DNA of 64,000 nt, from NCBI GenBank assembly GCA_017474765.1, contig JAFVGW010000025.1, forward strand, positions 40,353-104,352, written 5' to 3'. This document shows positions 44,954 through 53,195 of the stretch, in pieces; positions within the stretch are counted from its first letter, which is position 1, and every line of letters begins with the position of its first letter. A program made the position numbers and the translations under genes. This DNA is from Salinivirgaceae bacterium (GTDB lineage: Bacteria > Bacteroidota > Bacteroidia > Bacteroidales > SZUA-534). The notes below the pieces were generated by a model. The model worked only from the letters and a program-made list of their open reading frames with translations, made no database searches and was not told where the DNA came from.

Positions 44954-45598
44954 ATGAAAGTTAAAGTACTAATCTTAAGCCTTTTGATGCTTGGCGCGGG
45001 AAGCGTTTCGGCTCAACTTCTGACAGGCGATTCGTTTGCCAAATACGACCTCGACAAATACGATGGCAAGACCGACCACAAGCATCAGTATGTTCAGGCT
45101 GCCGAAGGTTTGAAGAGCCGTTTCGAACTCGACAAGAACGACCAGCTGACTTACAGCAAGGTCATCGACTGCCCGAATATGAACAAAGATAAAATCTATG
45201 ATTGTGTAAATGCTTGGTTCACAAAAGCTTTTGCCGACAAAACTGCATCGGTTCAGACAAACAGCAAGGAGACTGGCGCCTTGATTGTCAACGTTAATGT
45301 TAAAAATGTTGTCACCTTCCCGCATCAGGTTGTCAGCGTGAACATGATTGTGAAGGTCAACATCAAAGACGGCAAAGTGCGTTTGACAAGCACCATCAAG
45401 GATTATGTGATTAACTCGGGAACTTCCTGGACATCAAAGAAATGCTATCCGTTCTATGATGAGCAGGATGAGTTGCGCAAGAAAATTGGCTCGAGCGCTT
45501 ACGCCGCAAGTTGCGTGTTTACCGAAATTGTTGAAACTCAACTCACTGAGGCTGTTAAGCCAAAAGTTGAGGCCAACACTTCGGACGACGATTGGTAA
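44954..45598 (+). CDS. DUF4468 domain secreted protein
   Basis: From ATG 44954 the protein has 214 residues with signal peptide VLILSLLMLGAGSVSAQ. It contains the DUF4468-type segment beginning DQLTYSKVIDCPNMNKDKIYDCVNAWF, found in Bacteroidota secreted proteins, with a TBP-like fold assigned to the domain but no biochemical role I can name. An upstream in-frame start at 44786 falls before the promoter and was rejected. Followed by a strong terminator. Freestanding gene. Confidence 0.75.
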   Translation: MKVKVLILSLLMLGAGSVSAQLLTGDSFAKYDLDKYDGKTDHKHQYVQAAEGLKSRFELDKNDQLTYSKVIDCPNMNKDKIYDCVNAWFTKAFADKTASVQTNSKETGALIVNVNVKNVVTFPHQVVSVNMIVKVNIKDGKVRLTSTIKDYVINSGTSWTSKKCYPFYDEQDELRKKIGSSAYAASCVFTEIVETQLTEAVKPKVEANTSDDDW

Positions 45599-45625
45599 TG
45601 TTATTGTTTGTTAGTTAGTAAATGG

Positions 45626-45658
45626 GAAAGGCTGCTCCGCTTGGGGTGGCCTTTCTTT
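45626..45658 (+). terminator. Rho-independent terminator after the DUF4468 gene
   Basis: Stem GAAAGGC / GCCTTTC with further wobble pairs inside (TGCTCC / GGGGTG) and TTTG tail. Confidence 0.85.
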
Positions 45659-45940
45659 GTTCCAGTTCTATTGCAACTCCTGAAAACGCCTTATCAACAC
45701 CTCCTCCGAATCTTGCTGTAGAGACATGCAAGTAAAAAATCAACGTCAAAAAAGGTGGATTTTAGAGCATAAAAACACCGTTTTCCCAACAAAAACGAAT
45801 CAATTTGGGGGTAGGGTAAAATGTTAAATGCTTGATTTTATGCAAAATCACATTTTAGAGGTGATTCGCCCCATTTGCAAATGCTTTTTTCCATTTGCAA
45901 ATTTGTGAACCCGAAAGGGAGTATTGCTGACAACTTTTTT

Positions 45941-46480
45941 ATGAAAATGAAACTAAATCTAAAACAAACAGCAAGCCTGCATCTGTTTGCCACAGCAGTC
46001 ATCGCTTGCCTTTTTGTTGCAGGTTGTGCCGAAGAGGAAATCAGCCTTGAATTGGAAAATGCCGAAATGACCGACGAGCAGATTGCCGCCGCCGTGGCGC
46101 AATTTGCACCCCAACTGGTGGTGCTCACCGGCGGCGAACCGGGACTGCAAGTGTCGGAACGGCTGGTTGATTTGCTGCACACCGAAGGTCGCAAGGTCGC
46201 CATCGAAACCAACGGCACCTGTCCGTTGCCCACCGGAATCGACTGGGTGACGGTTTCGCCAAAAGAGGGCAGCACCCCCGTGCTCACCGCAGCCAACGAG
46301 GTGAAAGTGGTTTTTCAGGCTGGCACCGACGTTGAGAAATGGCACAACCAAATATCGGCCGGCCACTATTTTCTGCAACCCTGCTCGTGCAAGAATACAA
46401 GCGAAACGGTCGCCTACATTATGGCTCATCCGCACTGGCGGTTATCGTTGCAGACACATAAATATTTGGGAATCAGGTAG
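45941..46480 (+). pseudogene. Chimera: DUF4249-type lipoprotein leader fused to the C-terminal part of QueE
   Basis: From ATG 45941 the 179-residue product starts with a lipoprotein leader (VAGC at 26-29) and the peptide CAEEEISLELENAEM seen at the start of the DUF4249 protein at 50840. At 46070 it switches to TDEQIAAAVAQFAPQLVVLTGGEPGLQ and then reads as 7-carboxy-7-deazaguanine synthase: GRKVAIETNGTCPLP, IDWVTVSPK, NEVKVVF, HYFLQPCS, HPHWRLSLQTHKYLGIR. The N-terminal part of QueE with the radical-SAM CX3CX2C cluster ligands is missing, so it cannot be an active QueE, and a lipoprotein leader makes no sense for a cytosolic enzyme. 62 of 64 bases at 46006-46069 match 50872-50935. Functional role none expected; could be an assembly chimera. 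Confidence 0.8.
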
Positions 46481-46516
46481 AGATGTCTGCAATCAGAAAT
46501 GTTTTTAGTAAGAGAG

Positions 46517-48073
46517 CTATGCGGCTATGCGTTTCTTAGCAATGCGGTAACGCTTGTTGTGGAAACTTTGTTTTTCCAGGCCAAACATCTGGCAAACCTC
46601 AAAGTCGCTTTTTCCCAAAAAGTCACTGACTAACAGGAACAACTTTTGCTGGTTGTTCAGACCAGTATAATCCGAATCGAGAGACAAAATAAATTCGGGG
46701 CCTATTGTTGAAACGAAATCGAACAGACAAAGCAAATCATAATCACCCCAGTTGATAGGCGACTCGCCGCGGACAAGCTGGTCGTAGAGGTCGTGGCCGT
46801 GCTGAAGGTTGTTTTGGATTTTTGCTTTCAGTTTGTTGTTTTTATCTTTCAGCACCGACACCTCGGCTGTTTTGCTCTTTTGCAATTCCGCAATGCGCCT
46901 TTCATATAGCACCACGGAATTTTTGGTTTTCTGATAATCGAGTTCCGCATTAACCCGTCTGTTCTCTATGCTGCGCACACGGATGCGGTGCATAAACACC
47001 AGCACCACAATCAGCAGAAGCACAAGCAACGTTCGGTTGCGTACTTTCTGATGGTATAAGTCAATGTCATATTTGCTTTCCAATTCAAGAACCTTGTTCT
47101 GCAATTTTGACTCATAAAATTCTGTCAGGGCTTTTTCTTTGTCTTTCAGAGTGTTGACACATTCCGAAAGATTACCATTCTCATACTCCATAGCTGCTTT
47201 TGCTTCGAAAATCTCAGCTTCCAACTCCGGCCAAGCATTATCAATGGCCTTGCTCCACATATCCTTTGCTGCCTGCAGGTCACCACTCGCATTATATATT
47301 TTGGCAAGAGCCGTATATGTTTGTGGATGAGGTTCGCAATCAAGTGATTTTTTTAGATAAATCTTGGCCAATGAATCATCTACACCGATAAGCAACGACC
47401 CAAGGCTGTTGAAAACGTAAGATTTATAATGCGGCAACAATTCCTGCACATACTGCTCACTTTGACGGGCACAACATAACGCGCTATCTAAACTCCCTAA
47501 GGCTTCATACGTTATTGAAGAATTAATACAGGCATACACCGTCAACCATTTGTTTCCCGATTTCTTTGCCGCAGCAACTTCTTTTTTAGCATACTCCAAT
47601 GCCTTTTCAAACTCCATTGAACCACCATTAAATTGTGTCAGAGCCGAATATATCTTAGCCATAAGAGCATAATTTCCAATATTTTCGGCATTTGTTTCGG
47701 ATTGTTTTAAGTCACGAAGAACTTCGTTACTATGGGTATGCCAATTAACAAGGCCACGATAGTAATAAGATAAAGCCAATTTTTCCTTGTCACCATTCTT
47801 GCTATAGAAATCTATGCAAATATTTATCAAAGAATCAGTTTGTTCGTGGTTTCCCATACGATATTGTAATCCCGTTTTCAATAGATTGTAATAGTTTACC
47901 TTTTCGGGTGTATCGAGTTCATCACCTCCTATACTATTCAGCAGCGAATCCGCCACCAAATCTGATTCCTCATAAAGCAAAGCGTCAATCTGTTTTAACT
48001 TATTATATGTGTCATCGGTTTTGCCGCACGACACCACAAATAATAAAATGGTTAAATATTTAAGAAATTTCAT
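46517..48073 (-). CDS. Membrane-anchored TPR/HTH regulator (Bacteroidota type)
   Basis: A 518-residue lipoprotein-leader or signal-anchored protein (MKFLKYLTILLFVVSCG). The N-terminal half (about 20-330) is a TPR-like helical superhelix (YYNLLKTGLQYRMGNHEQTD, ALSYYYRGLVNWHT, YTALAKIYNASGDLQAAKDMW). A membrane helix (about 343-361, LLVLLLIVVLVFMHRIRVR) is followed by a coiled coil (AELDYQKTKNSVVLYERRIAELQKS) and a C-terminal helix-turn-helix region (SDFLGKSDFEVCQMFGLEKQSFHNKRYRIAKKR). This layout is found in Bacteroidota transmembrane one-component regulators. It is divergent from the small secreted proteins and the DUF4249/receptor run, and I propose that it regulates that run. The lipobox Cys may instead be chance. 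Confidence 0.75.
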   Translation of the reverse strand: MKFLKYLTILLFVVSCGKTDDTYNKLKQIDALLYEESDLVADSLLNSIGGDELDTPEKVNYYNLLKTGLQYRMGNHEQTDSLINICIDFYSKNGDKEKLALSYYYRGLVNWHTHSNEVLRDLKQSETNAENIGNYALMAKIYSALTQFNGGSMEFEKALEYAKKEVAAAKKSGNKWLTVYACINSSITYEALGSLDSALCCARQSEQYVQELLPHYKSYVFNSLGSLLIGVDDSLAKIYLKKSLDCEPHPQTYTALAKIYNASGDLQAAKDMWSKAIDNAWPELEAEIFEAKAAMEYENGNLSECVNTLKDKEKALTEFYESKLQNKVLELESKYDIDLYHQKVRNRTLLVLLLIVVLVFMHRIRVRSIENRRVNAELDYQKTKNSVVLYERRIAELQKSKTAEVSVLKDKNNKLKAKIQNNLQHGHDLYDQLVRGESPINWGDYDLLCLFDFVSTIGPEFILSLDSDYTGLNNQQKLFLLVSDFLGKSDFEVCQMFGLEKQSFHNKRYRIAKKRIAA

Positions 48074-48495
48074 TGCAACATTTTTTACACCTTGAATTAA
48101 GTGAAAAAGATTAATCGTTTATCCTCAAAAACACGAAAAAATGATTTTTGAACATTTTTCAAAAAAACACTCTTCCTAAAACAATATTGCCAAATCGCTG
48201 ATTTAAAGCACAATGCAGCAGAAACAGAAACACCAAATGAATAAAAGCACCATTAATCACCGTAATTTGTTGATTACAAATAAATTAAACAAGTAATAAT
48301 CATTAAAGGAATGGGCTGTGCAGCTGAAAAAAACGCCAATCAATTAAACAAATACTACTCAATTCGGGGGTGAAGCAAAAAGTCAAATAGCTTATATCCA
48401 ACACTTTAACACTTCACGACTGAGTAGTGGCATTTGTTTTTTTGTTTTTGTGCTATCAACTTTACCAAAGCAAAAAATTAAAAATCGGAAAAACT
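48074..48495. other. 422-base gene-free region upstream of the secreted-protein run
   Basis: AT-rich, bounded by divergent genes, so it likely carries both promoters. I see no clear -33/-7 pair. A motif TCAATTCGGGGGTGAAGCAAA (about 48360-48380) closely resembles one at 45801-45822, ahead of the chimeric gene. Confidence 0.5.
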
Positions 48496-48876
48496 ATGAA
48501 CACAAAATTTTTAGCTACAGTTTCTATGCTTGTTTTAACAAGTACGTATGCATTTTCACTAAACGATATTAGTATGGATGGTGGTAATCCATTCGAAAAG
48601 TATTCGAATCCACGAGGTGTTTGTATTAAATGCCCTAAGACAATACCTCCGGCAGCCTTATACAATTCTGCCTCAACCTCGTTGACAGTTAAGTTCCCTG
48701 CAACAGGCGGCGGAAAAGTTGAAATCTATCGTAATGGAGCTAAAGTGGTAAGCGCAAATGCAGCGGCAGGCGCAACGCTTTGCTATACACTGCGCAACTA
48801 TGGCCGCGGCAACTACACCGTTATAGTAAGTGGCAGGAATACTGTTGTTTACTGTAGAAGTATGAATGTGAAATGA
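48496..48876 (+). CDS. Small secreted beta-sandwich protein
   Basis: From ATG 48496 the product has 126 residues with a signal peptide (LATVSMLVLTSTYAFS). The mature part contains GGGKVEIYRNGAKVVSANAAAGATLCYTLRNYGRGNYTVIVSG, the alternation of a short Ig-like or DUF3244-like domain, with three Cys. The family call is tentative. First plus-strand gene after the divergent regulator; its position makes it a candidate member of the same regulon. Confidence 0.65.
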   Translation: MNTKFLATVSMLVLTSTYAFSLNDISMDGGNPFEKYSNPRGVCIKCPKTIPPAALYNSASTSLTVKFPATGGGKVEIYRNGAKVVSANAAAGATLCYTLRNYGRGNYTVIVSGRNTVVYCRSMNVK

Positions 48877-48977
48877 TAAATCAGAAAGGAGGAAAACTAA
48901 AGAAAATAGGATATATATTTGCTATGCTTATCAAGGATAACAACAGCAAGGTTGTTTCTGTGCGGTTTCAGCCTTAA
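48873..48977 (+). CDS. Possible 34-residue coupled peptide
   Basis: A short frame overlaps the end of the preceding gene as ATGA. It encodes MINQKGGKLKKIGYIFAML followed by 15 polar/basic residues. Basic and partly hydrophobic. No homology known; may be chance. Confidence 0.25.
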   Translation: MINQKGGKLKKIGYIFAMLIKDNNSKVVSVRFQP

Positions 48978-49000
48978 CGCCAAACCTCACAAATAAAAAA

Positions 49001-49040
49001 CTCACCCCAAAGGATGTGTTAGAAAAGCCTTCAAGGTGAG
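49001..49040 (+). promoter_or_regulatory. Hairpin in the leader of the lipoprotein gene at 49077
   Basis: CTCACC (49001-49006) pairs with GGTGAG (49035-49040), with an internal AAGG / CCTT pairing. No T run follows, so it is more like a leader structure than a terminator. Confidence 0.4.
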
Positions 49041-49076
49041 ACAATAAAATTGTTTTAAATATAAATTTATACAAAA

Positions 49077-49817
49077 ATGAAAACAAAAAGTTACGTTAAA
49101 ACAGGATTGTTTGCTGTGGCAGCAATAGCTTCAGCAACAATATATTATTCTTGCTCTAAAGAAGATGCACAACAACCACAAACCTCAGAGTTCTCAAAAA
49201 CTATTGAAGTATTTGATGACTGCGGACTTAATTCTGTTGTACTGAAATTGACATCTGACGACCAATCTGTTGTTGATATGTATAGTGCCGACAACTTCCA
49301 ACTCATTATCAACCCCGTGCCATACGACGAGCCTGAAACGGATGCCGAAGTGGATGATGAGGAAGATGACGATGAGATTTACTCTGATGACGATGCTGTT
49401 AGTGTTAGCATTGGTGTAATTGAAGAACGATTTGTTGAAGATGTCCAAGGTTATGAGTTGGAAAGGTATCAACCAGAAGGATTCAAAAATATGAGAGCAA
49501 AGTGGTCCAGTGAGTGTTTTCATAGTAGGAATCACTGCATTAAAGTTACAAGACAAAGCATTAATAGAAGAGTTTATCTAACAACCAAATATGGATTTTA
49601 TGGTTATGGTGAATCCGATGATGCTATAATAAGTACGTGGAAAGACGGAAATGTAATAGATGCTTTAATAAAGAATAATAAAAGCATAACTGACACTATT
49701 TGCGATTGCTATTTCGTGGCGGGTGTTGTACGTTGTAAAAAACACGAAAGGGGAAAATATTCCGTCTATTTTTCTAATGCTGGGTCAAACTGCAAAACCA
49801 GAATGTACGAAAGATAA
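49077..49817 (+). CDS. Lipoprotein of unknown function with acidic segment
   Basis: A 246-residue lipoprotein: leader to IYYSCSKEDAQQ, where Cys-Ser-Lys-Glu-Asp fits the surface-export signal of Bacteroidota lipoproteins. A run of Asp and Glu (EVDDEEDDDEIYSDDDAVSV, about 91-110) is striking and could bind calcium or other cations. C-terminal half has Cys at several places (SSECFHSRNHCIKV, ICDCYFVAGVVRCKK). No family recognised. It stands between the small secreted protein and the first DUF4249 gene. Confidence 0.65.
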   Translation: MKTKSYVKTGLFAVAAIASATIYYSCSKEDAQQPQTSEFSKTIEVFDDCGLNSVVLKLTSDDQSVVDMYSADNFQLIINPVPYDEPETDAEVDDEEDDDEIYSDDDAVSVSIGVIEERFVEDVQGYELERYQPEGFKNMRAKWSSECFHSRNHCIKVTRQSINRRVYLTTKYGFYGYGESDDAIISTWKDGNVIDALIKNNKSITDTICDCYFVAGVVRCKKHERGKYSVYFSNAGSNCKTRMYER

Positions 49818-49878
49818 AATTGATTAAGATTATGGCGGGTGCGGCTGTATGAGTCGTACCTGTTTATTAACTAAATAT

Positions 49879-50814
49879 ATGAAATATAAAAAGTTAATAT
49901 TTTCCTTTTGTTTGCTTCTCACCGCTTGCACTGAAGAAGAGGTTATTCTTGACTTGCAAAACACCGAAATGCCATATCAGATTGTTGTTAGCGGCGGTGT
50001 TTACTCAATTTATGGCAACCAATTCTTAAAACTTACGCAGCCTTCAAAATCGCGCACTAACAAGTCTTTTCCAGTGACAGGTGCCAACATTGAAGTTTCA
50101 GACGGAATTAACACATACAAGTTCCGCGAAACCGAGAATGAAGGCGAGTACGAATCAATTGAAGAATTTGCTGGTGAAGTTGGAAAAACTTACTTTTTGA
50201 AAATTGATTGCAACGGACGCACTTATTATGCTTCTGACAGTATGACAATGACCGATGAAATCAAAATTGAAGATTTTCCCGCTGCCGATATGTATTATTA
50301 TGCAAGTACACACAGAGCGTGGAATAACCCTGATAGCATTATAACAGAGGGAAGAGTGATGTTTTATATTGATTACCATAATTTCGGTTACGATAATGCC
50401 GCTATGTGGCTCTTATGGAGCAAAGCCCACCCTTCTACATCTTTGGCTCCATCTTTGCGGAGAATTGCTCTTGAATCAAAATACTACTATTCGCATAAAG
50501 GTTCACCGCCACAAGGCATATATCCGACAACAGCAACAAGCACTGGAGCACGCTGCGAATCAGGCGACACTATTGAATTGATAAAAGTATCGTTGTCAGA
50601 TAGTTATTATGATTATCAGATTTCAAAGTTCAACCTCACAGAATGGTCTGGCGGAATGTTCTCAACTATTCCTGGCAATGTTAAAACCAATTTGAGCAAA
50701 GGCGCCACAGGTTATTTTTGCGCTTGCGATGTGAAAACAAGATTCTACACATTCAATGAATTGTTTGAATATGTGAAAAACAACGAAAGCAACGATGAAG
50801 AAGACAATAACTAA
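49879..50814 (+). CDS. DUF4249 lipoprotein, copy 1
   Basis: Outer-membrane lipoprotein of the DUF4249 family, typically encoded next to TonB-dependent receptors. From ATG 49879 the product is 311 residues. Leader ends LLTACTEEE: three Glu after Cys fit surface export. The body opens with DLQNTEMPYQIVVSGGVYSIYGNQFLKL, has GEVGKTYFLKIDCNGRTYYASDSM, and ends with NLTEWSGGMFSTIPGNVK followed by TNLSKGATGYFCACDVK. The last 20 bases overlap the next gene's possible early start. Three copies in a row suggest a family of ligand-binding partners; the ligand is unknown. Confidence 0.85.
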   Translation: MKYKKLIFSFCLLLTACTEEEVILDLQNTEMPYQIVVSGGVYSIYGNQFLKLTQPSKSRTNKSFPVTGANIEVSDGINTYKFRETENEGEYESIEEFAGEVGKTYFLKIDCNGRTYYASDSMTMTDEIKIEDFPAADMYYYASTHRAWNNPDSIITEGRVMFYIDYHNFGYDNAAMWLLWSKAHPSTSLAPSLRRIALESKYYYSHKGSPPQGIYPTTATSTGARCESGDTIELIKVSLSDSYYDYQISKFNLTEWSGGMFSTIPGNVKTNLSKGATGYFCACDVKTRFYTFNELFEYVKNNESNDEEDNN

Positions 50815-50839
50815 CAAATTGATATTAAAATCTTTAAAA

Positions 50840-51772
50840 ATGTCTGGAACCAGAAAGGCGCTATTCATTCTTTGCCTTTTTGTTGCAGGCTGCGCCGAAG
50901 AGGAAATCAGCCTTGAATTGGAAAATGCCGAAATGCCGTATCAGATTGTTGTCAGCGGTGGTGTTTACTCTGTTTATGGCAATCAGTTTGTTAAACTGTC
51001 AAAACCTGTAACATCGACTGATAAAAGGAAATATCCTCGTGCAAAAAATGCAAAAATTGAAGTTACCGACGGGCAAAACACCTACCAATACTACGAAACC
51101 GATGAACCTGGTGAGTACAAATCAATTGACAAGTTTGCGGGCGAAGTTGGCAACGTTTACACGCTGAAAATCGAATACGAAGGCATAACCTATTTTGCTT
51201 CCGACAGTATGGTCGCGGCAAAAGAAATAGAATTGGATAAAATACCTATAACCTATTCAGATTGTCAAACTCTCTACAATTGGTATAGGCATCCCGATGA
51301 GAAATTATCAGTTTTGAGTTTGGGCATAGACCAGCAAGTTTTTGGCTGCGACGAAAACGCAATTTGGATTGACTCTGAAAGAAGAGCATCAAATTTACCT
51401 GTAAAGATAACCCCCAAATATTTGGTTTTCTGTGAAAAGGCTTTCGCTCACCAGAGCACGCCACCTCAAGGTTTGTATCCTATGATATTTAATAGCGATG
51501 TTCTCTACCAATGCAGCAAAATCGACACTACCGAGTTTGTAAAACTTTCAGTATCTGGTAAATACTACAACTATCTTGTGTCGAGATTCAATCTTGTTGA
51601 ATGGTCGGGCGGAATGTTTTCAACAATTCCAGGCAACACCAAAACCAATTTAAGTAAAGGTGCCACAGGCTTCTTCTGCGCTTGCGATGTAAAACAAACA
51701 AGTTTCACGTTTGATGAATTAATGGAACACTTCGGGTATGACGAAGAAGGTGATTTCGAAGAATATTATTAA
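50840..51772 (+). CDS. DUF4249 lipoprotein, copy 2
   Basis: Second tandem copy, 310 residues from ATG 50840. Leader CLFVAGCAEEEISLELENAEM, then YQIVVSGGVYSVYGNQFVKL, KFAGEVGNVYTLKIEYEGITYF, and the C-terminal block VEWSGGMFSTIPGNTKTNLSKGATGFFCACDVK shared with copy 1. An in-frame ATG at 50795 would overlap copy 1 by 20 bases and would add a hydrophilic leader; I prefer 50840. The first 64 bases after the leader are nearly identical to those of the chimeric gene at 46006, so one of the two arose from the other or both from a shared source. Confidence 0.85.
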   Translation: MSGTRKALFILCLFVAGCAEEEISLELENAEMPYQIVVSGGVYSVYGNQFVKLSKPVTSTDKRKYPRAKNAKIEVTDGQNTYQYYETDEPGEYKSIDKFAGEVGNVYTLKIEYEGITYFASDSMVAAKEIELDKIPITYSDCQTLYNWYRHPDEKLSVLSLGIDQQVFGCDENAIWIDSERRASNLPVKITPKYLVFCEKAFAHQSTPPQGLYPMIFNSDVLYQCSKIDTTEFVKLSVSGKYYNYLVSRFNLVEWSGGMFSTIPGNTKTNLSKGATGFFCACDVKQTSFTFDELMEHFGYDEEGDFEEYY

Positions 51773-51782
51773 CAATTTAATA

Positions 51783-52739
51783 ATGAACAGATTAAAATCC
51801 ATAGCATTTATCAGCACGTTGCTAATTGCAGGCTGCGCCGAAGAGGAAGTAACTCTTGATTTGAAAAACTCGGGCAATCCGTATCAAATTGCCGTAGAGG
51901 GCGGTGTTTTCTCATTTGGCGGCCACCAGTTTTTGAAACTTACCCAGCCGTTTGAGCAAAATGAAAAGGCAAAACCTGCAAGCGGGGCAAAAGTTGAGGT
52001 GAGCGACGGGCAAAACACCTACCAATATCGTGAAACCGAAAAAGATGGCGAGTACCAATCGGTTGAAGAATTTGCTGGCGAGGTTGGCAAGGTTTACACT
52101 TTGAAAATAGAATACAATGGCAAAACCTATTTCGCTTCCGACAGTATGGTTGCGGCCACTGAAATCGAATTGGAACAGATTCCTGCTGGCGAGCAAACAA
52201 AATATATGAAAATTGAGCATTGGCGGGATGATGGTTCTATCGCATTTAATAATCATATCGAAATAGAACTGTCTAAACATAAATTCGGTTGTGCCGAAAC
52301 CGCAAGATGGACTTTTAAAGATATAGATTCTTCATATTATGTAAAGACACCTAAAGACCTTGTTTTTCTTGACCCCGCCTATTCTCACCAAAGTTCAATA
52401 CCACAAGGTGTTTTCCCAATGGCGACAGAAGGTACTTATGCGGCTTATAACGATTATGAGGATGAAGGTTATGAATATGACGAGATGCCTATCCAATGTG
52501 TAAAAATATCGATTTCTGGCAGATACTACGATTATCTTATTTCGGTATTCAACATTGTCGATTGGTCGGGCGGAATGTTCTCAACCATTCCTGGCAACTC
52601 CAAAACCAATTTGAGCAAGGGAGGAACAGGCTTTTTCTACGCCAGTGATGTCAAAATCAGATATTTGGGATTAGACGAACTGCTTGAATTGGTGGAAATG
52701 TTTGGCGATAAGGAATTAAGCGATGAATATGAAAAATAA
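51783..52739 (+). CDS. DUF4249 lipoprotein, copy 3
   Basis: Third tandem copy, 318 residues from ATG 51783, which lies 10 bases after copy 2. Leader LLIAGCAEEEVTLDLKNSG, then PYQIAVEGGVFSFGGHQFLKL, EFAGEVGKVYTLKIEYNGKTYFASDSM, and DWSGGMFSTIPGNSK then TNLSKGGTGFFYASDVK. Its middle (about 125-230) differs most from the other two, while the ends are near-identical, a pattern expected when ends are held by a shared partner and middles adapt to ligands. A longer in-frame start at 51738 inside copy 2 was rejected for the same reason as for copy 2. Confidence 0.85.
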   Translation: MNRLKSIAFISTLLIAGCAEEEVTLDLKNSGNPYQIAVEGGVFSFGGHQFLKLTQPFEQNEKAKPASGAKVEVSDGQNTYQYRETEKDGEYQSVEEFAGEVGKVYTLKIEYNGKTYFASDSMVAATEIELEQIPAGEQTKYMKIEHWRDDGSIAFNNHIEIELSKHKFGCAETARWTFKDIDSSYYVKTPKDLVFLDPAYSHQSSIPQGVFPMATEGTYAAYNDYEDEGYEYDEMPIQCVKISISGRYYDYLISVFNIVDWSGGMFSTIPGNSKTNLSKGGTGFFYASDVKIRYLGLDELLELVEMFGDKELSDEYEK

Positions 52740-52762
52740 AACAATCAATAATGAATTAAACA

Positions 52763-53194
52763 ATGAAAACTAATTTTTATAACACACGCCGTTTAACGAT
52801 AGAGGTCCTTATGGCTTCAGCACTACTTGTTTCGTGCGAGAAAGTTGATACCGACCCTATAATTGTTTTCAGAGATGCCAACAGCAAAATAATAACTGGC
52901 GACACCCTCTATGTACCAATAAACAGCACCACGCAAACCCTTGTTGAGGTTGAATATCCCGATAGTGCGCCAGAATATCTGAGACAGATTGATAATGGGA
53001 AAATTGAAACTTTGGAAAAAAGGAGCGATTATAAATTGAAATCAAATGGTGTCAGGACAAACGGCAACGATTTCGAAAAAATAATCATAACCACTCAATT
53101 TGCCGATTCATTGGTACACGTTGGCTCGATTGTCAAAATAAGTGCACGATTAACCGATATGGCAGAATCGGTGTATTACAAAGTTTGTCAATAA
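52763..53194 (+). CDS. Small lipoprotein of the DUF4249/receptor run
   Basis: A 143-residue lipoprotein; leader ends ALLVSCEKVDTD. The body is a single beta-like domain with DTLYVPINSTTQTLVEVEYPDSAP and no recognised family. It lies 23 bases after copy 3 of DUF4249 and ends 1 base before the protease start, so it is part of the operon. It may be an accessory or an inhibitor-like partner for the protease; both are guesses from position. Confidence 0.65.
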   Translation: MKTNFYNTRRLTIEVLMASALLVSCEKVDTDPIIVFRDANSKIITGDTLYVPINSTTQTLVEVEYPDSAPEYLRQIDNGKIETLEKRSDYKLKSNGVRTNGNDFEKIIITTQFADSLVHVGSIVKISARLTDMAESVYYKVCQ

Positions 53195-53195
53195 G

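Noticed and set aside
45941..46480. A functional QueE
   Set aside because: The radical-SAM cluster ligands are absent and a lipoprotein leader precedes the fragment.
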